DNA from: Bacteroidota bacterium
GTDB taxonomy: Bacteria > Bacteroidota > Bacteroidia > Flavobacteriales > Weeksellaceae
DNA: 20,381 bases
Direction: 5' to 3'
NCBI GenBank assembly: GCA_023426625.1
Contig: JAFAAJ010000176.1
Location: forward strand, 1-20,381
Both the position numbers and the translations under genes were made by a program. The notes below the pieces were generated by a model. The model was not told the origin of the DNA, ran no database searches, and saw nothing but the letters and a program-made list of their open reading frames with translations. Numbering within the stretch: position 1 is the stretch's first letter; the number at the start of each line of letters is the position of its first letter. Shown here one piece after another: positions 1-7,700 of this stretch.

Positions 1-79
1 ATTTTTAATATTGAATAGATTAAATCTCTGGTTGTGATTTTTAACCTGTTAAACAATTGAAGAATATTTAAGCTTCAGC

Positions 80-1396
80 TTATGGAAAAATTTTATCTTC
101 TTTCACGTATTCTTTTTTGATACTTTCCAAGAGCATTTCTAAGCTTACTCTGTATTCAGGATCATTCAACGCGATTGTTTTTAAACTTACATCCTGTATT
201 ACGTTCATGATATTAGAGCCGGTAAGTTCGTATCGCTTGGCAATTTTTTCAAGATCTATATCCTGAAGCTTTAACTGTACAGGTAAATTATTCTGCCAGA
301 TCCTTAAACGCTCTTCGTATTTTGGATTATTGAATTTTATGCAGCTATGAAAACGCCTCGTAAAGGCTTTATCCATATTATTTTTGAAATTGGACGCCAA
401 AATTATAAGTCCCGAAAATGTTTCTATCCTCTGTAAGAGATAGGAAACTTCCTGATTGGCATATTTATCATGAGCATCTCTTACATTGGTTCTTTTCCCG
501 AAAATAGCATCTGCCTCATCAAAAAATAAGATCCAGTTTTTATTTTCCGCCTTATCAAATAGTTTGGCAAGCTGTTTTTCTGTTTCTCCGATGTATTTTG
601 AAACCAACATGGAAACATCAACTTTGAAAACAGGACGGTCTGTATATTTACCCAAAAGACTTGCGGCAAGGGTTTTCCCCGTTCCCGGATCTCCATAAAA
701 CAGTACTCTGAAGCCCGGTTTAAGCTTTTTCTGCATGTCCCAATCTTCCATAAGAGTTTTCCTGCTGCTGTACCAGGATTCAATGCTTTGGATCTCCTGA
801 AGTGTATTTTTAGGAAGGATCAAATCAGACCATGATCTGCTGGTTTGCAGAAGTTCTGCCGGAAAATCTTTGCTCATTTTCGGTAATAATTCTGACCCGA
901 AAATTATTGTATTAAAGGCTTCCTGACACACGCTTATCTGGCTGTTCACAGGGTTATGATCGTGTACTGAACCAGTGAAAGCAATGATCTCTTCTTTAAT
1001 CAGAACAGATTTTGAATCGAAGTACTCTAATGTATACAATCTTTCTGCAATGCTGTCACCTCCTAAAATATACTGTACAGCCTCAGTTGTTGGATTAAAT
1101 AACCTTCCATTATCATTGACTGAACAAAAATCAAACAACATATTATTGGGATATTCCAAGTAAATGCGTTTCAGCAATGTAGGTTCTAATCTTGGCAACA
1201 AAGCCAATAAAAGAATAATAACTTCCTGATGGGTAAGTTTTTTGGCTGAAATAAAGTCCCCCAACTGCAACCCTTTATAGTCCTCGGTTCTGAATTCAGG
1301 GGCTTCTGCATTAAAATCAGCGGAAGGATTGTTTATGCGCCAGGTAATAATGTTTTCTAAGTGAGTAAATAAGTTTTGTATTATTTTTGCCTCCAT
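80..1396 (-). CDS. AAA+ ATPase of contractile injection system (Afp15/PVC15-like)
   Basis: A 438-aa protein with a complete C-terminal AAA+ module. Numbering from the chosen start, Walker A is GDPGTGKT (about 235-242), Walker B is ILFFDEAD (D293, E294), sensor 1 is the Asn of ILASN (N336), the arginine fingers are in AFTRRF (R348, R349), and LTGSN (about 392) is the sensor 2 region. The N-terminal 200 residues are helical and family specific. CDC48-like ATPases of this size are a standard component of extracellular CIS and are needed for particle assembly in Afp/PVC; the role here is inferred from that family. I chose the ATG at 1396. The frame stays open 10 codons further to a TTG at 1426, but that extension is basic, low-complexity and not needed. 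The gene sits alone, 538 bp downstream of the next gene, with a repeat-like module in the gap. No cap gene is visible in the 79 bases to the left. Confidence 0.9.
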   Translation of the reverse strand: MEAKIIQNLFTHLENIITWRINNPSADFNAEAPEFRTEDYKGLQLGDFISAKKLTHQEVIILLLALLPRLEPTLLKRIYLEYPNNMLFDFCSVNDNGRLFNPTTEAVQYILGGDSIAERLYTLEYFDSKSVLIKEEIIAFTGSVHDHNPVNSQISVCQEAFNTIIFGSELLPKMSKDFPAELLQTSRSWSDLILPKNTLQEIQSIESWYSSRKTLMEDWDMQKKLKPGFRVLFYGDPGTGKTLAASLLGKYTDRPVFKVDVSMLVSKYIGETEKQLAKLFDKAENKNWILFFDEADAIFGKRTNVRDAHDKYANQEVSYLLQRIETFSGLIILASNFKNNMDKAFTRRFHSCIKFNNPKYEERLRIWQNNLPVQLKLQDIDLEKIAKRYELTGSNIMNVIQDVSLKTIALNDPEYRVSLEMLLESIKKEYVKEDKIFP

Positions 1397-1530
1397 GGGT
1401 TTTAGTCTTTTGTTTTTTGAGATCAAAACCTATTTTTGTTTCTCAAATAAATTTTGTGTTTTCGTGTAATCGTTAAAGTTTTTGATTTTAATTTTTTTGA
1501 AGACATCTATTAATCAGTCACTATAAGTAG

Positions 1531-1860
1531 GTAACTCATACCGGAAAGTCTTATCGCAACCGCCGGAGCGGTATTTTCGAAAGTCTCCTCTTATTGGAAT
1601 TCCTGTTTTTAGATATAAATATCCCATTGATGGGAATTAATACTCTTGAAAAAAAGATTTAATGACCCAATATTCTGCATCATGGATGAGATTCTGATGT
1701 CTGTACATCAAAAAATTCTAATATTTCAAGAGAAAAAGGCTTCCTGCTATAGAAAATCTTACTCGGTTTTAAAGTCTAATGTAGCACATCTTAAGATGAT
1801 TCCATTTTGCGCGGTGGTTTGTATTAAAAACCTCAACCGGAAAGCAGCTCACTAGAGAGT
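1531..1860. repeat. Degenerate intergenic module A (related to module B)
   Basis: The 538-bp gap between the AAA+ gene and the next gene holds no convincing gene. It contains a module that recurs diverged at 2769-3100. Shared blocks in the same order are TGGAATTCCT, the arms CTCTTGAAA (1643-1651) and TTTCAAGAG (1724-1732), GGCTTCCTG, TCTTACTCG, and an ACCTCAACCG end block. Small hairpins CCGC/GCGG (near 1560) and TCCCAT/ATGGGA (near 1622) lie inside. On the minus strand this would be the 5' leader of the AAA+ mRNA. Function unknown: a structured leader, a small RNA, or the remains of a mobile or coding element are all possible. Confidence 0.5.
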
Positions 1861-1934
1861 AGAAATAATTTTTATAATATTTTGTCTTCATGGTTATTAT
1901 TTTTTACGTTTACATTTCTTTTATCTCTTATTAT

Positions 1935-2675
1935 TTAGTTAATAATATAATTGATCGCATCATTTTCATCCCTTCCCAGAATGATTTTGATATTGGCAGG
2001 ATTTGATCTGAATTTCATTCCGTTAACATCAATTTCCAAAAGCATCTGAATAAGCGAAAACGGCTTCCTGTGATGAACGGTGTATCTGAATGATCCGGGT
2101 CTGCTAAAGGTTCCCGCCGGATAAAAATCTCTGTAATCTTCACCGGGTCTGAAATAATTGATCGGACTAATATCCAGAATCATCTCATTAGATGTTACAG
2201 AATATTCTGATTGCCTCCCCCATGATTTTGCATCTTCCGGAAGCTCCTGATAAAAACCTGCTTTTTTGATAAACCCGCTTTTCAGCTTCTTTTTTTGCTT
2301 GTAACGTTTTATGATGATCTTCGGATTATATTTCTCAATATCCAGTTCCTTCGACAATTTTACATTTAAACACTTGTAGCTTACATCTCTGGTTAAAACA
2401 TGCTTATAGCCGTTTATATCTTCTGCCGGATCATTATTTGTGTTTTCGATATTGAGATGTCCTCTATCTGTTTTTCCAAGATCTTCCGCAATGTAGAAAT
2501 GATAGTTTTTCTTCTTGTATCCTCCGGTTGGCTTGATATCCAATCCGAAATTATACTCGTTTAAGTGGACATAATTATCTATGAATCTGCCAAACTGGCT
2601 TTGCGTTGGATATTTACCTGTTTCAAAATAAGTTTTCAGCTCCTCCCTTTGGGTTAATTTTTTTATTTCTTCCAT
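1935..2675 (-). CDS. CIS-associated protein of unknown function with YFETG-PTQ-QF N-terminal motif
   Basis: A 246-aa soluble protein with no signal peptide or membrane segment. Residues about 15-38 carry the pattern TYFETGKYPTQSQFGRFIDN, which I have seen at the N-terminus of Bacteroidetes phage-tail or CIS-linked proteins, where it may form a short helical attachment module. The rest is a mix of strands and basic stretches (for example YKQKKKLKSG near 125-135), and a segment rich in Phe, Tyr and Pro around 170-200. It begins with a clear ATG at 2675. It stands alone, with repeat modules in both flanking gaps, between the cargo region and the AAA+ gene. A structural or accessory particle protein is the most likely role from context only. 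I cannot assign a named family. Confidence 0.7.
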   Translation of the reverse strand: MEEIKKLTQREELKTYFETGKYPTQSQFGRFIDNYVHLNEYNFGLDIKPTGGYKKKNYHFYIAEDLGKTDRGHLNIENTNNDPAEDINGYKHVLTRDVSYKCLNVKLSKELDIEKYNPKIIIKRYKQKKKLKSGFIKKAGFYQELPEDAKSWGRQSEYSVTSNEMILDISPINYFRPGEDYRDFYPAGTFSRPGSFRYTVHHRKPFSLIQMLLEIDVNGMKFRSNPANIKIILGRDENDAINYIIN

Positions 2676-2768
2676 ATTTTTGTTTTTTTTACTACTTATG
2701 TCCTTGTAGTATCTTCGTTCAGCACTGCTGCTTCTGTATTTTTATCTGTTTTTAGTTTATTGTTAAAT

Positions 2769-3100
2769 TAAACCTCAACCGAAAAGCATCTCACATTTGA
2801 GCATCTTACTCAAACTGCCGAAGCAATTGTTTCTTTTAAAAGTTCTCCTTCAATGGAATTCCTATTTTTAAAGAATAGATCTGCTCTTGAAAGAAAAAAC
2901 AACAGATTTCCTGTTATTTCATTCCTGGTTAAAATTCTCATATTTTAAACATCAGAAATTTCCAGTATTTCAAGAGTAAAGGCTTCCTGTTACTGAGTTC
3001 TCTTACTCGATTGAGGATTTTTATTATTAGACCATGTAATTGTTTACATGCGCTGATTTGCGATTTTAAATAACCTACATTATTGGTGGCGTGTATTACC
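2769..3100. repeat. Degenerate intergenic module B
   Basis: Second copy of the module described at 1531-1860, in the minus-strand leader position of the 246-aa gene. Matching blocks are ACCTCAACCG, CTGCCGAAGC, ATGGAATTCCT, CTCTTGAAA (2884-2892), TTTCAAGAG (2968-2976), AAAGGCTTCCTG and TCTTACTCGATTG. The two 9-nt arms are perfect inverted repeats separated by about 75 nt here and about 72 nt in module A. The sequence between the arms is diverged while the arms are kept, which hints at selection on pairing. The remaining part of the 2676-3492 gap holds the tandem array described separately. Confidence 0.5.
2810..2941 (-). CDS. Possible 43-aa small ORF inside module B
   Basis: An ATG at 2941 opens a 43-codon frame ending in TGA at 2810-2812. 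The peptide has a short hydrophobic stretch (NLLFFLS, about 12-18) and an acidic/helical C-terminal half ending TIASAV. The corresponding part of module A (KNRNS block) is frame-shifted and stops differently, so coding conservation is not supported between the two copies. I list it because it covers the conserved blocks of the module, but chance is a fair explanation. Confidence 0.15.
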   Translation of the reverse strand: MRILTRNEITGNLLFFLSRADLFFKNRNSIEGELLKETIASAV

Positions 3101-3159
3101 TTTGAATCAGAGTTCAAAATTCATTCTTTTTTTATTCTTATAAAAATTTTTTGCCCTTC

Positions 3160-3234
3160 CTATTCTGTAGTTGCAGTAAGAGCTTTTGTAAGAACTGAAT
3201 GATCCGTTTTTTCTTCTGGAAAGTCAAAGTTCAT
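3160..3234 (-). CDS. Possible 24-aa mini-ORF (MNFD...LTATTE), array copy 1
   Basis: ATG at 3234, stop TAG at 3160-3162. The peptide starts MNFDF and ends LTATTE, with an acidic/basic middle. The ATG is preceded by GAACGAAAAAAGA, an A-rich start context of the kind Bacteroidetes use. Length (24 aa), first four residues and last six residues match the neighbouring copy exactly. The DNA alignment of the two copies shifts frame in the middle, so the shared ends may reflect DNA rather than peptide conservation. Confidence 0.25.
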   Translation of the reverse strand: MNFDFPEEKTDHSVLTKALTATTE

Positions 3235-3270
3235 TCTTTTTTCGTTCTAAAAAAAAAATTTTCGCCTTCC

Positions 3271-3345
3271 CTATTCTGTAGTTGCAGTAAGTGTTATTCT
3301 ATAAAATCGAATGATCTGTTTCTCCTTTTGTAAGTCAAAATTCAT
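3271..3345 (-). CDS. Possible 24-aa mini-ORF (MNFD...LTATTE), array copy 2
   Basis: ATG at 3345, stop TAG at 3271-3273. The peptide starts MNFDL and ends LTATTE, with a basic centre (KEKQIIRFYR). The A-rich leader AAGAACAAAAAAAGC precedes the ATG. A headless third version (QFTATTE then TAG) ends at 3381, immediately after the terminator of the upstream gene, and a tailless one (MNFEL then stop) lies near 3124, which is what the two ends of a tandem array should look like. Confidence 0.25.
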   Translation of the reverse strand: MNFDLQKEKQIIRFYRITLTATTE

Positions 3346-3427
3346 GCTTTTTTTGTTCTTATAAAAGTTTTTAGCCTTCACTATTCTGTAGTTGCAGTAA
3401 ACTGTCTATTTTCGTCAATCTATATAA

Positions 3428-3467
3428 AAAACCCAGGCTTGGATTTTACAATCCAAGCCTGGGTTTT
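3428..3467 (-). terminator. Strong bidirectional hairpin terminator after the repeat protein gene
   Basis: Perfect 17-bp inverted repeat AAAACCCAGGCTTGGAT (3428-3444) and its complement (3451-3467), extendable by one T-A pair, with a very short loop and a run of A on one side and T on the other. It follows the stop of the gene at 3493 by 25 bp on the minus strand. Confidence 0.9.
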
Positions 3468-3492
3468 AACTGATATATTCAATAAATACTTC

Positions 3493-3903
3493 CTAATCTA
3501 ACTTAAAGAAGAAAAAAACCACTGCTGCCCATTCTTTTTTTACACCTTTTGCGTAACCGATCGTACTGCGACTGCTATTTTCTACCGTCCCATCATCCCG
3601 GATATAACCAATCGTTGAACGGCTGCTGTTTTCCACCGTCCCGTCTTCTCTGACATAACCAACAGTAGATCGACTTCTGTTTTCTATAGTTCCATCATTT
3701 TTGATGTATCCAATAGTGCTCCGACTTTTATCTTCAATTGTTCCGTCATCTCTAATGTAACCTACGGTTGCATGGCTATTGTCTTCTATGGTTCCATCAC
3801 TTTTGATATAACCCGCAGTACTACGGCTCGCTGATTCTATCGTTTGTGCAGCTATAATGGAAAGATTAAATACAAGCGAACCAATAAATAGTAATTTTTT
3901 CAT
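3493..3903 (-). CDS. Secreted 17-residue-repeat protein (5-fold beta-flower-like)
   Basis: A 136-aa protein with a signal peptide (MKKLLFIGSLVF, cleavage probably after AAQ) followed by five 17-residue repeats of the pattern SRST-GYI--DGTIE-- and a partial sixth (SRSTIGYAKG), then the tail KKEWAAVVFFFFKLD. The repeat and tail resemble the small Bacteroidetes proteins named 5-fold beta-flower; this is from memory of that family. The start is the ATG at 3903. An in-frame TTG at 3930 would put nine extra residues before the signal peptide and falls inside the promoter -7 box, so it is rejected. The gene has its own promoter and terminators on both sides, so it is an independent cassette between the toxin/immunity pair and the rest of the locus. 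It may act at the cell envelope; no enzymatic motif is visible. Confidence 0.8.
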   Translation of the reverse strand: MKKLLFIGSLVFNLSIIAAQTIESASRSTAGYIKSDGTIEDNSHATVGYIRDDGTIEDKSRSTIGYIKNDGTIENRSRSTVGYVREDGTVENSSRSTIGYIRDDGTVENSSRSTIGYAKGVKKEWAAVVFFFFKLD

Positions 3904-3927
3904 AAATTTATTTTGTTTGATGATATT

Positions 3928-3962
3928 CAAAAGTATTGATTTTTATAATATATACTATCAAA
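3928..3962 (-). promoter_or_regulatory. Bacteroidetes-type promoter of the repeat protein gene
   Basis: On the minus strand TTTG (plus 3959-3962) is followed by 23 nt and TACTTTTG (plus 3928-3935), matching the Bacteroidetes TTTG / TAnnTTTG pattern with a somewhat long spacer. The predicted transcript start is close to 3921, leaving a leader of about 18 nt before the ATG at 3903. Confidence 0.6.
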
Positions 3963-3991
3963 TTAAGGTCCTAACCTTCTGTTTATTAAAT

Positions 3992-4026
3992 AAAAAAGCA
4001 AAACTTCTGAGAAGTTTTGCTTTTTT
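3992..4026 (-). terminator. Hairpin terminator after the immunity gene
   Basis: A 16-bp perfect stem (AAAAAAGCAAAACTTC at 3992-4007 and its complement at 4011-4026) with a 3-nt loop and T runs on both strands. It lies 14 bp beyond the stop of the putative immunity gene and closes the toxin/immunity transcript. Confidence 0.9.
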
Positions 4027-4040
4027 ATTTAATATGAATC

Positions 4041-4781
4041 TTAATACATTATTCCAAATTCTGCCAAATCAGGTTCTAAATGAGGAAAGATCACAGGAAA
4101 AAAACGTTTCATCAGTTCGTGACTTGGAGATTTCTCTTTTAAACAATAAGTTAAGTTCCAATAATTGAAACATTTGGCTTTATAAGCCAATTCTAAGTAT
4201 TGTTCAAACGTAACATTCATATCGTGCAATGTTTCAGGAAAACCGCCAAAACCTGTATACAAATAAATATTGTCTATCAACTCACCATTTTCAACCTTCA
4301 TACAGGCAACAGCAAATTCATTAGTATCAATGGGTCGCAAATCTCCTCCGTTTAATCCCACGCTTATTGCAGCATCATACATTCCTGTTGCTTTTACATT
4401 TTCTAAATCTATAATATTTTTAAGTTGTGTTATATTTAGATTACCACTAAGCAGTATTTTTACAGCTTCCCAGCTATATCCATTATCTAAATACTCTTTT
4501 TTTATCCATGGATCTTCTTTGAATTTTGCTTCTTTTTCTTTACCATTTTGGAAGCGCTCATCAACAATCATCCATGTTAGTGACAACATTGCAGCTTGGC
4601 CATAAAAATCTATTAAACTTTTAGGAAATGTCAATCCTTTTTCATTTACTACTACTTCTAAGTCTTTTTGTGGTATAACTTCATTTGGATTATCTACCAC
4701 ACCAGGACATAATAAAAATTCACTTGCCTCAATCTCGTCATAATATAGCTTATTAATCAATTCTTTTTCAATATTTATCAT
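4041..4781 (-). CDS. Putative immunity protein, SMI1/KNR4 (SUKH)-like
   Basis: A 246-aa acidic soluble protein whose ATG (4781) overlaps the stop of the toxin gene in an ATGA arrangement. Features that recall SUKH immunity proteins are a KGLTFPKSLIDFYGQ segment near 50-65, a run of aromatic and acidic residues (FAVACMKVENGELIDNIYLYTGFGG, about residue 155 onward) and a C-terminal helix after FEQYLELAYKAKCF. No signal peptide or TM segment, so it would act in the cytoplasm by binding the toxin tip. The family call is tentative, from pattern only. The role is inferred mainly from position (translationally coupled, directly downstream of a nuclease-like toxin tip) and from its low GC, matching the tip and not the rest of the toxin gene. 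It could also be a chaperone of the cargo. Confidence 0.6.
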   Translation of the reverse strand: MINIEKELINKLYYDEIEASEFLLCPGVVDNPNEVIPQKDLEVVVNEKGLTFPKSLIDFYGQAAMLSLTWMIVDERFQNGKEKEAKFKEDPWIKKEYLDNGYSWEAVKILLSGNLNITQLKNIIDLENVKATGMYDAAISVGLNGGDLRPIDTNEFAVACMKVENGELIDNIYLYTGFGGFPETLHDMNVTFEQYLELAYKAKCFNYWNLTYCLKEKSPSHELMKRFFPVIFPHLEPDLAEFGIMY

Positions 4782-7700
4782 ATAATTCTTAATTTTTGTG
4801 ATCTTATTAGTAAAATTAAATTTTCAATATGCGAATCTTTTCCAATTTCTGACATTCTTTTCCTAATATTAGCAACCGTTCCAAAAACCCCATTTTTATT
4901 CCGCTCATTCACTAAATCTTTAAAGAATACTGTCATTCCTTTAAAATCATTAGCTTTAGCAACCTGCTGTAAACGCGCCGCACTTGCTGTATTAATGTTT
5001 ACAGTATAAGGTTCTGGAATTCGAAGTGGTTGATCATAACCATCTGACACTTTTTGTCGTTGACCAGTTTTCGCATCATATTCTCCAAATTCAACTTTAA
5101 TGTGTGTTGGGAAATCCCCAGCACCATATGTTAAATTGGTTTCATAAAAATAAGATTTATTGTCTTTTCCTGCAACTGCTTTTTTTGCAGGATTTTCAAC
5201 TGCTAGCTCCATGCCTTTGTTTATATCTTTATGAGCAGGGAATAAATTCCAATTAACACCTGGTCCATGTAAATGATGGTTCAGTAAATGTGCTCTTACC
5301 CAAAAATCAGAACGCTGATCAGGATCGATTTGTTCCCATCCAACAGGGACACTACTTCCCGGTGAAGAACCATGAGTATTTCCCGGTATTTTAGTTAGAG
5401 GTTGCGCAATAACTTGTTTTGCTTTTTTTCCTTGTGTTACATAAGTAACCTTAGTAGGCAATAAAGAAGTAGTTTCCAAACTATATACACCTATAATTTC
5501 AAGTGAAGCCGCCATTGATTTTAATATACCTTTTATAGCATTATATTCCTCTTTTACATTAGCACTATATTTTCTATCCTGCTTACCTTTATACTTTGAG
5601 AGTTCTTGTCCAAAACTTTTTTTATCAGTATTCAATTTGTTAAGTGCCATTTGTTTTTTAGAATAATCATTTGCTGTTTTATTTGCACTTATTTCTTCTT
5701 GTTTCTGTCTTAATAATTCATTAAGCCCTATTCTAGTACTATAAACAGCTAATTCTCCTTCATTCTCGAATCTTAATTTATGTCCTCCATCAACATTAAT
5801 TTCTTGTTCATCATTTCTAAGTTTTGTAAACAATTTTTCTTTTCCATCTGTAATATTATCTACATTTTCTCTTGTCTTAACACCTTTCTTACTTCCAACT
5901 TTACTCAAGAATCCTTTAGCCTTATTTTTCACAAAGTTCCAGAATCTGGCAATCGTCTTCTCGATACGCCCTCGTATTTTTTCTATGACGTTCTTCACTT
6001 TATCTGCCAATCCGCTAATTCCTAATAATGCTGCTAAAAAGCCTATCAGTACAGGGATAGCTTTTCCTAAAGCATTTTCTATGGACTTGGCTACTGCACT
6101 TACATTTCCGCTTGCCACTGCTTTTATACTTTCCATAAATGCTCTTACAAGTTCCATGATCTGCGCTGCTCTCTGAATGAAGAATTTCACAACATCTATA
6201 ATCGCCATGGCAGCTTTTATAAACGCTCCAACCGGAGTCAGTAAGCCCATGATCCATTTAATACCTGCCTGTATTACCTGTGTCTGGATGATATCCATAA
6301 TGGTATCCATCACGGTCTGCTTCAGATCGGCAAACTGATCCTTAAGATGTTCCCAAAGTCCGGCTACACCGTCTTTACGGACGATCTGCACCATTTCAAA
6401 GCCTGTTTCCAGGGTTCTCATCACAGGTTCACCTATTTCTTTCGCTCCGATCGCTCTAATGTTCTTCCAGTCTAAACCAAGAATCTGCATACTGATGGAG
6501 AAGATTCCTTTTAAAGAGAAGATATCTTCCGGCATGGTAATAGAAATACCTTTTGTAGCTCCGGTAAGCCATGTGAAGAATCCTGTTTTAAGGTGTGTCC
6601 AGATATTCGCTCCGAAATTGCTGAATCCTTGTGATACTCCGTCTATAAGGTTGGATAAGAAATCAATAGGATGTGTAATGATGGATATAATGATCTCAAT
6701 GGCACCTGCAAGTAAATCGGTAAGAGTTTTCTTGATATTTTTGATGGTTTCCCAAACTCCTAAAGTAGCTTCTTTTAAAGCACTTAAAAGTCCCTGATTC
6801 TTCTTCCTCATCTCATTGGCAAGTTCATCAACATCTTTCAGCGCTTCGTTGTATTTTTTCGCTAAAGCGTCGATTAATGATGATTCTTTATCGCTTATGG
6901 ATTTTTCAAGTTCCTTGAACTTACCCTGGATAGCATCAATATCCCCTTTAACAGCTTTTTTAACGTCTGCAGGAAGATTTTTAATGAAAGTCGTTACCTT
7001 TTGACGTCCGGTTGTAATGGCAGCTTTAGCCCTGTTTAATCGGGTTGTTACCAGATTTGCAATTATATTGATCGTAACTTCAAGTTTTTCCAGGAATAAC
7101 TCGCGTCCTTCAGCAAAGAACACTTCTACTTCTTTTGGCAAACCGTTCCAGGCGTCTTTTATACGTTTTCCGTATTTAGTGACATCATACCAGCTTCCGT
7201 ATCTTTTCTTTTTATATTCCTCCGTTTTCTTGGAGACATGTCTTTCAAAAGCCGCTTTGGCAACTTTAGCACCTGCATCAAACAACTGGGTCACTTTAGT
7301 TTCTAAATCATCCAGTTCTGCATCTACGGATTTTTTAGTATCGGCATAAATTTGATTAAGCTGTGCTACCACTTCCTGATGTTTACCTGTATTCTTCTCA
7401 CCGGCTTTCTGTTGATTTTTAGTTACACCGTTCAGCATTTCTTTTCTGCTGTTGTGCATACCATCCATAGTGCTGTTTGCTTTTCCTTGCGCTTCATGTT
7501 TAGAAGATTCCAGCTTTTTGCTTTCTGCTGCTTTAAATTCTGCCGGTGCATTTTCAGCATTCTCTTTGGCTGCTTTTTTGGCATTCAGTGCATTGATGAA
7601 GGATGGTTCATTAGAATTCGCCAGTTGCTCGTCTGTGATATTATTTTTCTCAAGCTGATCTTCAACCTCCTTGTATTTTTTAGTAATAGGTTCACTGACT

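Larger units (their letters stand above)
3105..3400. repeat. Tandem array of three ~110-bp repeats
   Basis: Three adjacent units share the 18-mer TTACTGCAACTACAGAAT (minus-strand sense) at 3162-3179, 3273-3290 and 3383-3400, so the period is 111 and 110 bp. After the 18-mer each unit continues with a GGAAGGC-like block, an A/T tract, an A-rich stretch and ATGAA(T/C)TTTGA. The block between one ATG and the next 18-mer is diverged but alignable. A fourth copy of the 18-mer is found 5.6 kb away at 9027-9044. The array lies just beyond the terminator of the repeat-protein gene and upstream of the 246-aa gene on the minus strand. Confidence 0.85.

Noticed and set aside
1397..1426. Longer AAA+ gene start at TTG 1426
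   Set aside because: The extra ten residues are basic and uninformative and the codon is TTG, while an ATG follows at 1396.
1646..1855. 69-codon plus-strand ORF in module A
   Set aside because: It runs across the inverted arms of the repeat module, shows no family features, and has no corresponding frame in module B.
3105..3400. CRISPR array
   Set aside because: Period of about 110 bp, only three units, no short palindromic repeats with unique 30-40 nt spacers, and no cas genes.
3904..3930. Longer start for the repeat protein (TTG at 3930)
   Set aside because: It would add residues in front of a normal signal peptide and overlaps the predicted promoter -7 box; the ATG at 3903 is better.
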